A stretch of 64,000 bases of DNA from SB25 sp029560875 (GTDB lineage Bacteria; Bacteroidota; Bacteroidia; Bacteroidales; Tenuifilaceae): NCBI GenBank assembly GCA_035388225.1, contig DAOOPM010000007.1:62001-126000 (forward strand), written 5' to 3'. Below the pieces are notes generated by a model. The model did not search any database. It had not been told where the DNA came from and saw only the letters and a list, made by a program, of their open reading frames with translations. Made by a program: the position numbers and the translations under genes. Position 1 is the stretch's first letter, and the number at the start of each line of letters is the position of its first letter. Shown piece by piece: positions 52,758 through 60,513 of the stretch.

Positions 52758-54866
52758 ATGTCAGTTTCTACATCTGGTGTTTGTGTGATTATACCTCGTA
52801 CTGTAATTGATTCTTGTATTGAATCTGGTGGATTTGCAGATTCTTTTTACGGTAGATATAAGTCCATTGATGATTGTCCAACTATTGAGTACGATGATTT
52901 TATATTGAGAGTTCAGTATGATAATCTTGGTTGCATAGACCTCTCTTTTTTTGAGGATAATGGAATTGAACTGTCTAAAGAGGTTGATGGTACAATGTTC
53001 TGGAATGAACTCTGCGTTATTTATAAAGGAAGTTTATTGGATTATCCCTGTAGTTGGATTGGCGTAAACCCCAAGGAGAGAAAGGCTTGGCTTTCGAGTA
53101 TGGAATGGGTTGAGCCTTCACGAGAAAACACAATTAAACTTAGCGGAAAGAGCCTTTCCTTCGATGGAAAGTATAAGCATGTGAGATTTTTAGGCGAAGG
53201 AGGATTTGGGAACGTATACTTAGCCCAAGAGCTCTACTCCAATAGGTATGTAGCCATTAAGTCACTAAAAGAAAAGAAAGCGAGTAGGCAGAATGACATT
53301 ATCCATGAAATGAGCATTGTATCGAAGTTTAATCACCCTAATATTGTCACATTAAACCATCATTACAAAAATCAAGGGTGTTTATACCTCGTTATGGAAT
53401 ACTGTGCTGGTTCTAGTTTAAGAAAGAAAATATTACAAAACAAAAAGATTGACATTCCTGTAGCTATTCCTTGGTTTGTCACTTTAGCAGAAACGCTCCA
53501 GAAAGTGCATGATGAGGGTATTGTTCACCACGATATTAAACCTGATAATATACTATTTACAAAAGATGGTGTTGTTAAAATATCTGACTTTGGTGTGGCA
53601 AATAAGAATATTGGAACTTTGGCCTATATCGCTCCAGAGCAAAGAGGAAACCAAAACTTTAATCCGCTTGATACCCGAATAGACATTTTTGCACTAGGGA
53701 TAACTCTATTAGAAACTGTAACAGGAGAAAATCCATTAATGGGCAAATCTGTCGAACAGGCCAAGGAAATACTTGATAAAAACACTTTGATTAAGCACGA
53801 ATTGCCCATTTGGCTTCAAGGGATTATTCAAAAAGCCACTCACCCTAAGCCTGAATTTAGATTTCAAAAAATGTCTGATTTTGCTAATGCTCTAAGGAGT
53901 AATTTTACCCCAGTGCTTCTTGATTCAAAATTAATAAAAGCAGGAGACTTGGCTGGTGAAGCAGAAAAGTACCTTCATCGAAAAAAATGGGAACAGGCAC
54001 TTAAATGTCTCAATACTGCTCTCCACGTTCAGCCCGATAACCTAATGGTTCTTAAATCCAAAGGAAGATACCACTTATATCGGAATGAGATTTCAAAGGC
54101 AAGCGAATGCTTTGAAAAAGTACTGCACCTTAATGCAAAGAGCGAAGTATATAAAGAATTAGGGTGGATTCAACTTGAATTGGGTAAGTATCCCGAAGCC
54201 ATTTCTCTTCTCAATGATTTTGTCAGTCGAAATCCGAACGACCCCGAAGCTCACAACCTTCTTGCAAGATGCTTTTTCGAGGTTGGGCATTACGAGCAAA
54301 CAGCAAAGTACTTCGAAATCCTTATAGACAGATTTCCAAACGTTACATGTTTTAAAAATAATCTTTTTATTTCACTTATTCTATTGGGTGTTAAGCCTAC
54401 AGATATAGACCCTAAAATAGCAATGTGCGACAACCCTTTTAGGTCATACAACTACTGGGTTTTAAATGAGGAATCAAAGTCATGGAGCTATGATTCAAGG
54501 CCTTTTTTGAAGAATAAACTGCTATTTCAGGATTATAGGTTTGAGAAAATTCTAAAAAATGAAAACCGTGTTATTTTCGATTTTGGGGATTCTGATGCTA
54601 TGGAGTATAGTAATAACATTATCACCTTTGGGAGAAAAGGTTATATAGAGAACTTGATAAATAGATATGATGGGACAACGATAAGTAGAAGGCATTTTCT
54701 AATTGTAAACTCAAAAGATGATGTGTGGCTTTACGATTTGGCAAGCACAGGCACATTTGTTGATGGGAAATTAGTGGCAAAGAAAAAATTCTTACATGGC
54801 TTGCATGAGATTAGAGTTGGGAATAACAGTTTTACAGTAAAATCTGATGCTGGGATGCTTCTTTAA
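52758..54866 (+). CDS. Ser/Thr protein kinase with TPR and FHA domains
   Basis: A 702-residue cytoplasmic kinase. Residues 1-125 are an uncharacterised N-terminal domain. The kinase domain (about 140-395) starts with the P-loop GEGGFGNVYLA from Gly146, has VAIK, catalytic loop VHHDIKPDN with Asp259 (HHD instead of the usual HRD), DFG, and APEQRG. TPRs follow (about 400-550). A C-terminal FHA domain (about 620-697) with FGRKGYI and ISRRH should bind phospho-Thr, perhaps its own product. There is no transmembrane segment, unlike many PknB-type kinases. The 243-residue protein upstream is its likely partner. Confidence 0.88.
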   Translation: MSVSTSGVCVIIPRTVIDSCIESGGFADSFYGRYKSIDDCPTIEYDDFILRVQYDNLGCIDLSFFEDNGIELSKEVDGTMFWNELCVIYKGSLLDYPCSWIGVNPKERKAWLSSMEWVEPSRENTIKLSGKSLSFDGKYKHVRFLGEGGFGNVYLAQELYSNRYVAIKSLKEKKASRQNDIIHEMSIVSKFNHPNIVTLNHHYKNQGCLYLVMEYCAGSSLRKKILQNKKIDIPVAIPWFVTLAETLQKVHDEGIVHHDIKPDNILFTKDGVVKISDFGVANKNIGTLAYIAPEQRGNQNFNPLDTRIDIFALGITLLETVTGENPLMGKSVEQAKEILDKNTLIKHELPIWLQGIIQKATHPKPEFRFQKMSDFANALRSNFTPVLLDSKLIKAGDLAGEAEKYLHRKKWEQALKCLNTALHVQPDNLMVLKSKGRYHLYRNEISKASECFEKVLHLNAKSEVYKELGWIQLELGKYPEAISLLNDFVSRNPNDPEAHNLLARCFFEVGHYEQTAKYFEILIDRFPNVTCFKNNLFISLILLGVKPTDIDPKIAMCDNPFRSYNYWVLNEESKSWSYDSRPFLKNKLLFQDYRFEKILKNENRVIFDFGDSDAMEYSNNIITFGRKGYIENLINRYDGTTISRRHFLIVNSKDDVWLYDLASTGTFVDGKLVAKKKFLHGLHEIRVGNNSFTVKSDAGMLL

Positions 54867-54945
54867 GATTAGTTTTGATTGTATTTCAAAGAGTTTTCTA
54901 CCTAAATTACAATAGTTGTTATACAAATTAATAATCATATTGAAG

Positions 54946-56241
54946 TTATGTTTTATTCTTTTTTGAAATTATGATTTTTACATTATCTAATTCCTTTGAT
55001 TCGGTAATTATTCTTGATTTAAGTTTCTCCTTGATTGTTAGATTTCTGTAATTGTCTGAATCTTCGCTATGGATAGGTATAATTCCAGTTTTTGGATTCA
55101 CAAGATTACACATCTCGACAAGGCAATCCGCTGAAGCGTGACCACTTGTGTGTATTTGCTTTACGCATGGAAATTTGCTTACAAAATTCAGATATTGTCT
55201 ATTGGCATGTTTGCTATTGGGGTTGATATACTCTTTCCACATCGAGTAGATTAAAACAGCCTCATTCATTTCTATCTTGGTTTCGAGGAAACTTATGTAG
55301 TCATTGAATTTTTCAGTTGCTCGAACTAGCATGCAAAAACCTTTGTCTTGCATCCAGTTTAGGAGTTTGGTGTTCCCGTTCCAGAATGAATATGGTTTAT
55401 CAAAATTAAATAGGGAACTCATTTTGCCAGCCGAATCTGAGAATATTTCTAAAACGCTCTTTTGAAAATCATCACACACAAAGGGCCTACCACCTATTTC
55501 CTTGTTGGCTGCATAAAATGTTGCCAATCGCTCCATGTCTGTGGACGAACACATAACAAATACATATTTATACCGCCTCATTAGTTCAGCAACTTCTTTT
55601 TTTAGCTCATTTTCGTGCCGAACTCTTTCATCTAAACGGGAAAGCATTGTACCTTCTGTAATTAGAAAGTCTACTGTACCTTTCTTTAGGATATGTTTTT
55701 CTATGGTAGGAAATAATCCCTTGCTTAGATATCCATGACCTCGAAAATCTCCAGTATGTAGTATTCTTTTGCCTTCAGTTTCAATAAGAAACATATAGGC
55801 ATCATAGGCCGAGTGGCTAACAAAATATGGTGTTACTATAATGTCTCCTAATTCAATTGCTTGTTGGGGTTCAAAAGTGAGCATAGCCTTTAAAATGTTC
55901 AATTCTTTTGCAGATAGTTCTTCACGTCCTTTTATATATGCAAGTCTTTGGTGCTTGCATAGAGCAATTCTTTTTGCAATGCTACCTATGTACTGATTTA
56001 TTTTTTGTGGTACAAGATGAAATAGACCTAAATGGTCTCCGTGATAATGTGTATAGAAAATTGCATCTGTACCTTCTGTGAGTTTTTCTATCGAATCAGC
56101 ATTGGCAAAGTTATCATCTACATTTCCTCCTCCATCGGGGAGATTCTGCCCCAAATCAATTAAAATTCTGGTTTTGGTGGTAGCAATCTCAGTTATGCAT
56201 CCGCCAATCTGGTTAATACCTCTATGTATGATTATTTCCAA
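54946..56241 (-). CDS. RNase J-like metallo-beta-lactamase protein
   Basis: A 431-residue MBL-fold, beta-CASP-type nuclease-like protein. The zinc motif THYHGDH gives His65, His67, Asp69 and His70. Later ligands are in ILHTGDFRGHG and IHTSGHAS, and the end VNPKTGIIPIHSED matches RNase J. It probably cuts RNA, or DNA ends. It starts with TTG (56241); no better start is nearby, since the N-terminus MEIIIHRGINQIGG already fits the family. It starts 12 bases after the nuclease-like gene upstream, so the two are one operon, convergent with the kinase operon. Confidence 0.85.
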   Translation of the reverse strand: MEIIIHRGINQIGGCITEIATTKTRILIDLGQNLPDGGGNVDDNFANADSIEKLTEGTDAIFYTHYHGDHLGLFHLVPQKINQYIGSIAKRIALCKHQRLAYIKGREELSAKELNILKAMLTFEPQQAIELGDIIVTPYFVSHSAYDAYMFLIETEGKRILHTGDFRGHGYLSKGLFPTIEKHILKKGTVDFLITEGTMLSRLDERVRHENELKKEVAELMRRYKYVFVMCSSTDMERLATFYAANKEIGGRPFVCDDFQKSVLEIFSDSAGKMSSLFNFDKPYSFWNGNTKLLNWMQDKGFCMLVRATEKFNDYISFLETKIEMNEAVLIYSMWKEYINPNSKHANRQYLNFVSKFPCVKQIHTSGHASADCLVEMCNLVNPKTGIIPIHSEDSDNYRNLTIKEKLKSRIITESKELDNVKIIISKKNKT

Positions 56242-56253
56242 AACTATGATGAT

Positions 56254-57228
56254 TTACAATTTCGATAAACCATTCTTCAGAGTGAAATTGAAGGTTTGAA
56301 GATTAATTAAGAAATCTGTCCTATGCTGTTTCCGAATGTAATGTAAAATTTTATCAAATTTGGTCTTCGCAGAACTTCTATAATTGTACTCTGAAACTAT
56401 CAGTACTGGTATAATATCCTTTATAGTTGTTGGTTTAGACCAATTAGGATTTATTAACCCTATTTTTTGCTTCTGAGTCAGCATATCAAAGACAGCGCAC
56501 TCCAAATCCTTTTTTGGAAAATTTGTGAAGATGTCATAGTACATCCCTATTTGCAATGGGCTTAGGTATATTCCTGATGTATTCTTTCCATGCTTATACT
56601 CAATCAGTAGAATATTCCCCTCTTTGTCTAAAGCTAAGAAGTCAAGTTCATTTCCAATAGCCTTCTTTGATAAGTCTTTCCCATATTGTTTTGGGTCGAG
56701 AGTCGATATATCATTTTGCAGTTTTTTATAAAACTGTTGAATTTTGCCCAAAAAAAATATCTTTTCGCTTTGGTCTGAGTAACCGATTACAACTTCTTTA
56801 TCAATTATGACAAAATCATCTGAAAGAGTACCACAAATACCAAACTTTCGGGATAGTTCATTCTGGAAAAAACCTTCTTTCTTGTTATTATAGTATCTGT
56901 CAAACTTGCTATCTTGCTCAATGAGGTCGATTAATACTTCTATGTCTTTTTGGAAATTTACATCTATACTTTTCTTTCCAAAAAGTCTTGGTAACATGTT
57001 TTTGTACTTTTCATCAGCATTTAATGTCAAACCAGAATTGCCTAGCGGTTGAATTGAAAGAATACGAGTTAAACCTCGATAAACAGATACCCATTCTTTA
57101 GAGTTATTCTTGCCTATCAAAAAGTCTAGTTCTTTATGGTATTTTACAAAGTCAAATAGCCATCTTAGTTCACCACCATACTCGATAAGACTAGAAAATG
57201 AATCAGATATTTTACGGTTATAGTACAT
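56254..57228 (-). CDS. PD-(D/E)XK nuclease-like protein
   Basis: A 324-residue protein. The central block LDFLALDKEGNILLIEYKHG fits a PD-(D/E)XK nuclease motif: an Asp near the start, then strand ILLIEYK with Glu-x-Lys. The first 110 residues resemble a helical substrate-recognition part. I prefer the ATG at 57228 over the TTG at 57249, though the TTG has a GGAG-like context and remains possible. It is upstream of and co-transcribed with the RNase J-like gene, so the pair could be a two-nuclease unit. Confidence 0.68.
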   Translation of the reverse strand: MYYNRKISDSFSSLIEYGGELRWLFDFVKYHKELDFLIGKNNSKEWVSVYRGLTRILSIQPLGNSGLTLNADEKYKNMLPRLFGKKSIDVNFQKDIEVLIDLIEQDSKFDRYYNNKKEGFFQNELSRKFGICGTLSDDFVIIDKEVVIGYSDQSEKIFFLGKIQQFYKKLQNDISTLDPKQYGKDLSKKAIGNELDFLALDKEGNILLIEYKHGKNTSGIYLSPLQIGMYYDIFTNFPKKDLECAVFDMLTQKQKIGLINPNWSKPTTIKDIIPVLIVSEYNYRSSAKTKFDKILHYIRKQHRTDFLINLQTFNFTLKNGLSKL

Positions 57229-57362
57229 GCTAATCTCTACAATCTCCAAACAATATGTTAATATAAATGAAAAAAATGATACATAATACCTAATAGTTTA
57301 TTTTAGCATTCATTCACATTACAATATTTTAGTTCATCGAGAATCTGTTTCTTCAAATATTT

Positions 57363-57542
57363 TCACTCCACATAATATATTGAATCCAAAAACGCAGCTC
57401 TAGAATCACTAATTCTCTTTTCGATAAAATCTTTTGGGTCTGGATTTAACCACCATTCTGAATCATAAATTCTTTCAATTATTTCATTCCAATACCTTTC
57501 GTAATCTAACCCAATTTGAATTATTCCAAAATTATCGCACAA
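57363..57542 (-). pseudogene. Short coding remnant or small gene
   Basis: A 59-residue frame from a TTG at 57542 to a TGA at 57363. The translation has strongly protein-like composition (YERYWNEIIERIYDSEWWLN, DFIEKRISDSRAAF) but no usable ATG. A stop is in frame 12-15 bases upstream. It looks like the 3' end of a decayed gene in the 350-base gap between the nuclease-like gene and the next. The remainder of the gap (57250-57362, 57543-57598) holds nothing I recognise. Confidence 0.45.
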
Positions 57543-57598
57543 CGCTGGCCTATTTTACTATCGGGGCAAAAAAAGAAAACATATAAAATTTAGTTTAA

Positions 57599-58222
57599 CT
57601 ACATGTATTCAATATCTATGTCTATTAAATCTTCGGTGGGAAAGTCGTACTTAGATATTAACTCCTCCAATGTGAAAGAAAGCCCATTTGGGTTGATTAA
57701 TAATTCTAGTATTTCGTCAAGTTTGGTCGGTTTTTCTGAAATAGATTTCGAAATAGAACCTGTTAGAAGGTATGAAAAACGTGCAGAGATAGAACTTGCT
57801 TCAACTACATCTGAATTGAAGTTTGTGATTTTTAGTAACTGTTTCTTAAAGGATAATAGCCGAGAGTAGATAAACTCTAGCTCATCCAAATCGATTCTGC
57901 TAGTTTCACTAATGTCATGTGTTTCTTCTTTCAAAAAGTCCTTAATAAATTGAATCGTTTCCTCATAATCAGATAGGTCTCGTTCTAAAATAAAGTCACC
58001 TTCTAAGAATGATTCAATAGATAATTTCGATGTTCCCGAATGACTATTCTCATATGTGAAAAATGCCTTCATAAGTGAGTCAATCTGTTGAAACCTAATC
58101 AAGCGAGGTGGGTTGGACTTTAAAGAATCAAAATTCCAACTATTCGGATTGGGGGTCATAGTGGTAAACTCAAGTACCTTTTCCAGTAAATCGATTGCAG
58201 TAAATTCGCTATTCTGGTTCAT
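57599..58222 (-). CDS. Protein of unknown function
   Basis: A 207-residue acidic, mostly helical protein, with no motif recognised. It lies between the gene remnant and the small gene at 58293. The Ser/Leu/Glu-rich composition and lack of signals give no clue to function. Confidence 0.55.
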   Translation of the reverse strand: MNQNSEFTAIDLLEKVLEFTTMTPNPNSWNFDSLKSNPPRLIRFQQIDSLMKAFFTYENSHSGTSKLSIESFLEGDFILERDLSDYEETIQFIKDFLKEETHDISETSRIDLDELEFIYSRLLSFKKQLLKITNFNSDVVEASSISARFSYLLTGSISKSISEKPTKLDEILELLINPNGLSFTLEELISKYDFPTEDLIDIDIEYM

Positions 58223-58270
58223 TTAACTTAGCATTTATATCGTTAATTTTTTTTCTAAAACAATCATCAA

Positions 58271-58278
58271 TATTTTTG
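58271..58278 (+). promoter_or_regulatory. Candidate -7 box for the small gene at 58293
   Basis: TATTTTTG is an exact TAnnTTTG match, 14 bases before the ATG. This implies a very short leader. No TTTG -33 is clear. The second paralogue has a matching arrangement at 59646. Confidence 0.4.
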
Positions 58279-58292
58279 CTAAAAACTTGGGT

Positions 58293-58472
58293 ATGGATAA
58301 GAAAAAGCCTTTTAAGATAGTTCACCAAGATGTTGAAGATACAAATTATATTGTAGTAATCGAAATCTACAATGAAATGGATAAATATGACGCTGTCTAT
58401 AGGGTTAACCTACCTAGATACTTTCAAGAATCAAAGGATGTTTTTGTGCTCTATCATTTTGTCCACAATTAG
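58293..58472 (+). CDS. Small protein, paralogue 1 (flanks ADP-ribosylglycohydrolase)
   Basis: A 59-residue protein. I use ATG 58293; a TTG two codons earlier is possible. It shares a pattern with the 61-residue protein at 59669: DKKKP or EEKKQP, then QD, a beta-strand with VIE, Y near the middle, then P..F. Function unknown; the fold is probably a small beta-rich domain. It lies on the opposite strand to the ADP-ribosylglycohydrolase and converges with it. Confidence 0.55.
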   Translation: MDKKKPFKIVHQDVEDTNYIVVIEIYNEMDKYDAVYRVNLPRYFQESKDVFVLYHFVHN

Positions 58473-58558
58473 ATAGGTTCATTGAATTGTATTATTTGGA
58501 CGATAACAGAACAAACGTATTGATTGTCAGCAGAATTATTTAGATACAACAACATCTA

Positions 58559-58615
58559 AGGTGCAATATATAATAGAGATAAAAAAAGAGAGAACATCTA
58601 TAACATATTGCACCT
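58559..58615. other. Inverted repeat at the convergent 3' ends
   Basis: AGGTGCAATAT (58559-58569) and its reverse complement ATATTGCACCT (58605-58615) flank a 35-base spacer. The right arm is part of the ADP-ribosylglycohydrolase C-terminal codons. It may form a hairpin at the convergent end, but the long spacer and lack of U-tract make it weak. Confidence 0.3.
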
Positions 58616-59557
58616 ATTTCCCAATCTCACTGCTAAGTCCTCAATATCATTCCGTCTTGCTAATTTATTTATCCATTCCTTTGGAATGTTTTCTAATCCA
58701 TATAAAATCACAGATAATCCACCAACAACGGCAGAATTTGTATCAGTATCGTCTCCGAGATTTACGGCCTTTAATACTGTTTCTCTGTAATTGTTGGTAG
58801 TAAGTAAGCACCAAATGCTTGCCTCGAGTGTATTTATTACATAACCGCTGCTTTCAATTTCGCTTTCAGGAAATTCGTAAATATTTTTTTTAAATAACCT
58901 ATCGAACAAACTAATTTCTGTCGAATCAACATTTAACGAATTAAGAAATGTAGGTACTACTGTTTGTAATTCACCGTAAACCTCAAATTTATCTTTACCC
59001 GCTAGCAAAAGCCTTGCAAACTCAAGGTAATAAAAACAAGCAATGACTGAACGAATATGTGCATGGGTAATTGATGAAACTTGTCTTGTAAGTTCATATC
59101 TTTCAGATATCTCTTTATCCTTCAAATAAAATACGAGAGGCGAAATCCTCATCAATGAACCATTCCCATTATCACTCGCTTCTCGACCACCCGCCAGTTC
59201 GGGGCTGACTCCGTTCATTAATCTGTAAATCGCTTGTCTAGTGGCATTTCCAATGTCGAAAACCTCTCCATGCGCTGTCCAGAAGCCCTCTGTATACCAC
59301 TTTACAAAGTTTTGTGCGATTAGATTGATGTCGTATGGATGTGTCAATGCTTCTGCGAGGCAAAATGTAAGTGAGGTATCATCGCTAAATGTCCCTTCGG
59401 GTTGGTTGTGCGTACCATACCCTGTCATGCCTATAACTGGATTATCTTTTAACTCCTCTCTCTCGCAGAATTCCCAAGGAACACCAATTGCATCAGCTAT
59501 TCCTGTACCCAAAAGAACTGCTTTTATCTTATTAGTTAGTTCAAGAGTATTATTCAT
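58598..59557 (-). CDS. ADP-ribosylglycohydrolase family protein
   Basis: A 319-residue member of the DraG/ARH family, which removes ADP-ribose from modified proteins, nucleic acids or small molecules. Metal-binding motifs are visible: GTGIADAIGVPWEF at the N-terminus, GTFSDDTSLTFCLAEAL (about 55-71) and the late LGDDTDTNSAVVGGL. The gene stands alone between two small paralogous genes on the other strand. The partner ADP-ribosyltransferase is not in the window. In mobile elements such enzymes can be antitoxins or anti-defence factors, but here that is only a guess. Confidence 0.88.
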   Translation of the reverse strand: MNNTLELTNKIKAVLLGTGIADAIGVPWEFCEREELKDNPVIGMTGYGTHNQPEGTFSDDTSLTFCLAEALTHPYDINLIAQNFVKWYTEGFWTAHGEVFDIGNATRQAIYRLMNGVSPELAGGREASDNGNGSLMRISPLVFYLKDKEISERYELTRQVSSITHAHIRSVIACFYYLEFARLLLAGKDKFEVYGELQTVVPTFLNSLNVDSTEISLFDRLFKKNIYEFPESEIESSGYVINTLEASIWCLLTTNNYRETVLKAVNLGDDTDTNSAVVGGLSVILYGLENIPKEWINKLARRNDIEDLAVRLGNRCNML

Positions 59558-59645
59558 GTGTGCAATATTAGACGAATAAAGATATTGGTTTGACCGCTTT
59601 AAAAAAAAACAAATAGGGTGATTTTTTTTGTTCGACCAATGCAGT

Positions 59646-59653
59646 TAGTTTTG
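59646..59653 (+). promoter_or_regulatory. Candidate -7 box for the small gene at 59669
   Basis: TAGTTTTG is an exact TAnnTTTG match, with TTTG at 59627-59630 but only a 15-base spacer (19-21 is usual). It is 15 bases upstream of the ATG, again a short leader. Confidence 0.4.
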
Positions 59654-59668
59654 TAGAAATAATAAATA

Positions 59669-59854
59669 ATGGAAGAGAAAAAGCAACCCCTGATTGCATG
59701 CCAAGATATTTACAACGAGGATGGTAGCTTAAGTGCTTTACTTGTAATTGAATGCAAAGAGGGTAAAATAGAGAGAACTTATCAAGCAAGATATCCAAAC
59801 CATTTCTTTGCTCAAGACCCATTTATTGAACGCTTTCGGATGATATTTAGTTGA
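59669..59854 (+). CDS. Small protein, paralogue 2 (flanks ADP-ribosylglycohydrolase)
   Basis: A 61-residue protein with the same layout as the one at 58293: EKKQPLIACQDI, then a strand LVIECKEGK, Y, then YPNHFFAQDP. The sequences have diverged but keep order and length. It is divergent from the ADP-ribosylglycohydrolase gene. Function unknown. Confidence 0.55.
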   Translation: MEEKKQPLIACQDIYNEDGSLSALLVIECKEGKIERTYQARYPNHFFAQDPFIERFRMIFS

Positions 59855-59887
59855 CAGATAATTGCTTATTGCCTTCAGATTGAGTGA

Positions 59888-60208
59888 TTATTTTAAATAA
59901 ACCTCCACTTTACTTTTGAGCAATTCAATTAGTTTCGGTTGCATAAAGGTGTAATTGTCGGGTATTCCCAATACCTCAATTCTACAATTATTGCTTTCGA
60001 CAGATAGCTTTTGTTCCAAGTATTGCTTATGCTTCTCTTCCATAACAAATATTATATCAGCCCAGGCAATTAATTCTGGATTAAGCTTAACCTTTGCCCC
60101 AGAGCTTGTACCAGCGGATTTAGTTTTGCAATTCATATAATCATTGAAAACAACCTCCGCTGTTCGGCTTCTAAATTTATTATGCGTGCAAATAAAAAGA
60201 AGATTCAA
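59888..60208 (-). CDS. Low-molecular-weight phosphatase-like protein (TTG start)
   Basis: A 106-residue LMW protein-tyrosine-phosphatase/arsenate-reductase-fold protein. The P-loop CTHNKFRS (Cys-x5-Arg-Ser, residues 7-14) is complete. AGTSSGAKVKLNPELIAWAD and VMEEKHKQYL match the family in order. It starts with TTG, as an in-frame TGA lies upstream and MNLLFICT is the proper N-terminus. At 106 residues it is shorter than typical (about 140-150), and the C-terminal DPY loop with catalytic Asp is not obvious, so activity is uncertain. Confidence 0.75.
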   Translation of the reverse strand: MNLLFICTHNKFRSRTAEVVFNDYMNCKTKSAGTSSGAKVKLNPELIAWADIIFVMEEKHKQYLEQKLSVESNNCRIEVLGIPDNYTFMQPKLIELLKSKVEVYLK

Positions 60209-60254
60209 ATTGATTCAATATAATGCCCTCAAATCAGGTATTAATATCCGATAA

Positions 60255-60479
60255 TCAATTCAGATTATCATTAACATACTTCATGAAATCCTTTATTGAT
60301 GCATTCCATAATTTTTTCCTTTCTTCGTCAATATTAGGGTCGTTAAGTAACCTTTTTACTAACTCCAATTTTTTATTTTCTATCAGACCCAATATCAATT
60401 TTTCGGAAGGGTCTAAAGAAACTAAATCCCGATAAATATTATCGTCAGATTTTCCTGTTAAAATGGTTGCTGATGACAT
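60255..60479 (-). CDS. Small protein of unknown function
   Basis: A 74-residue, mostly helical protein (LIENKKLELVKRLLNDP). No family is recognised. It lies between the nuclease fusion gene and the phosphatase-like gene on the same strand with short gaps (34 and 46 bases), so it may belong to that operon. Confidence 0.5.
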   Translation of the reverse strand: MSSATILTGKSDDNIYRDLVSLDPSEKLILGLIENKKLELVKRLLNDPNIDEERKKLWNASIKDFMKYVNDNLN

Positions 60480-60513
60480 AATTGTATTTTTTTAGGTTAA
60501 ATTTAAATTATGA

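Noticed and set aside
58559..58615. IS-type terminal inverted repeats
   Set aside because: Arms are 11 bp and 35 bases apart, with no transposase between them and no target duplication.
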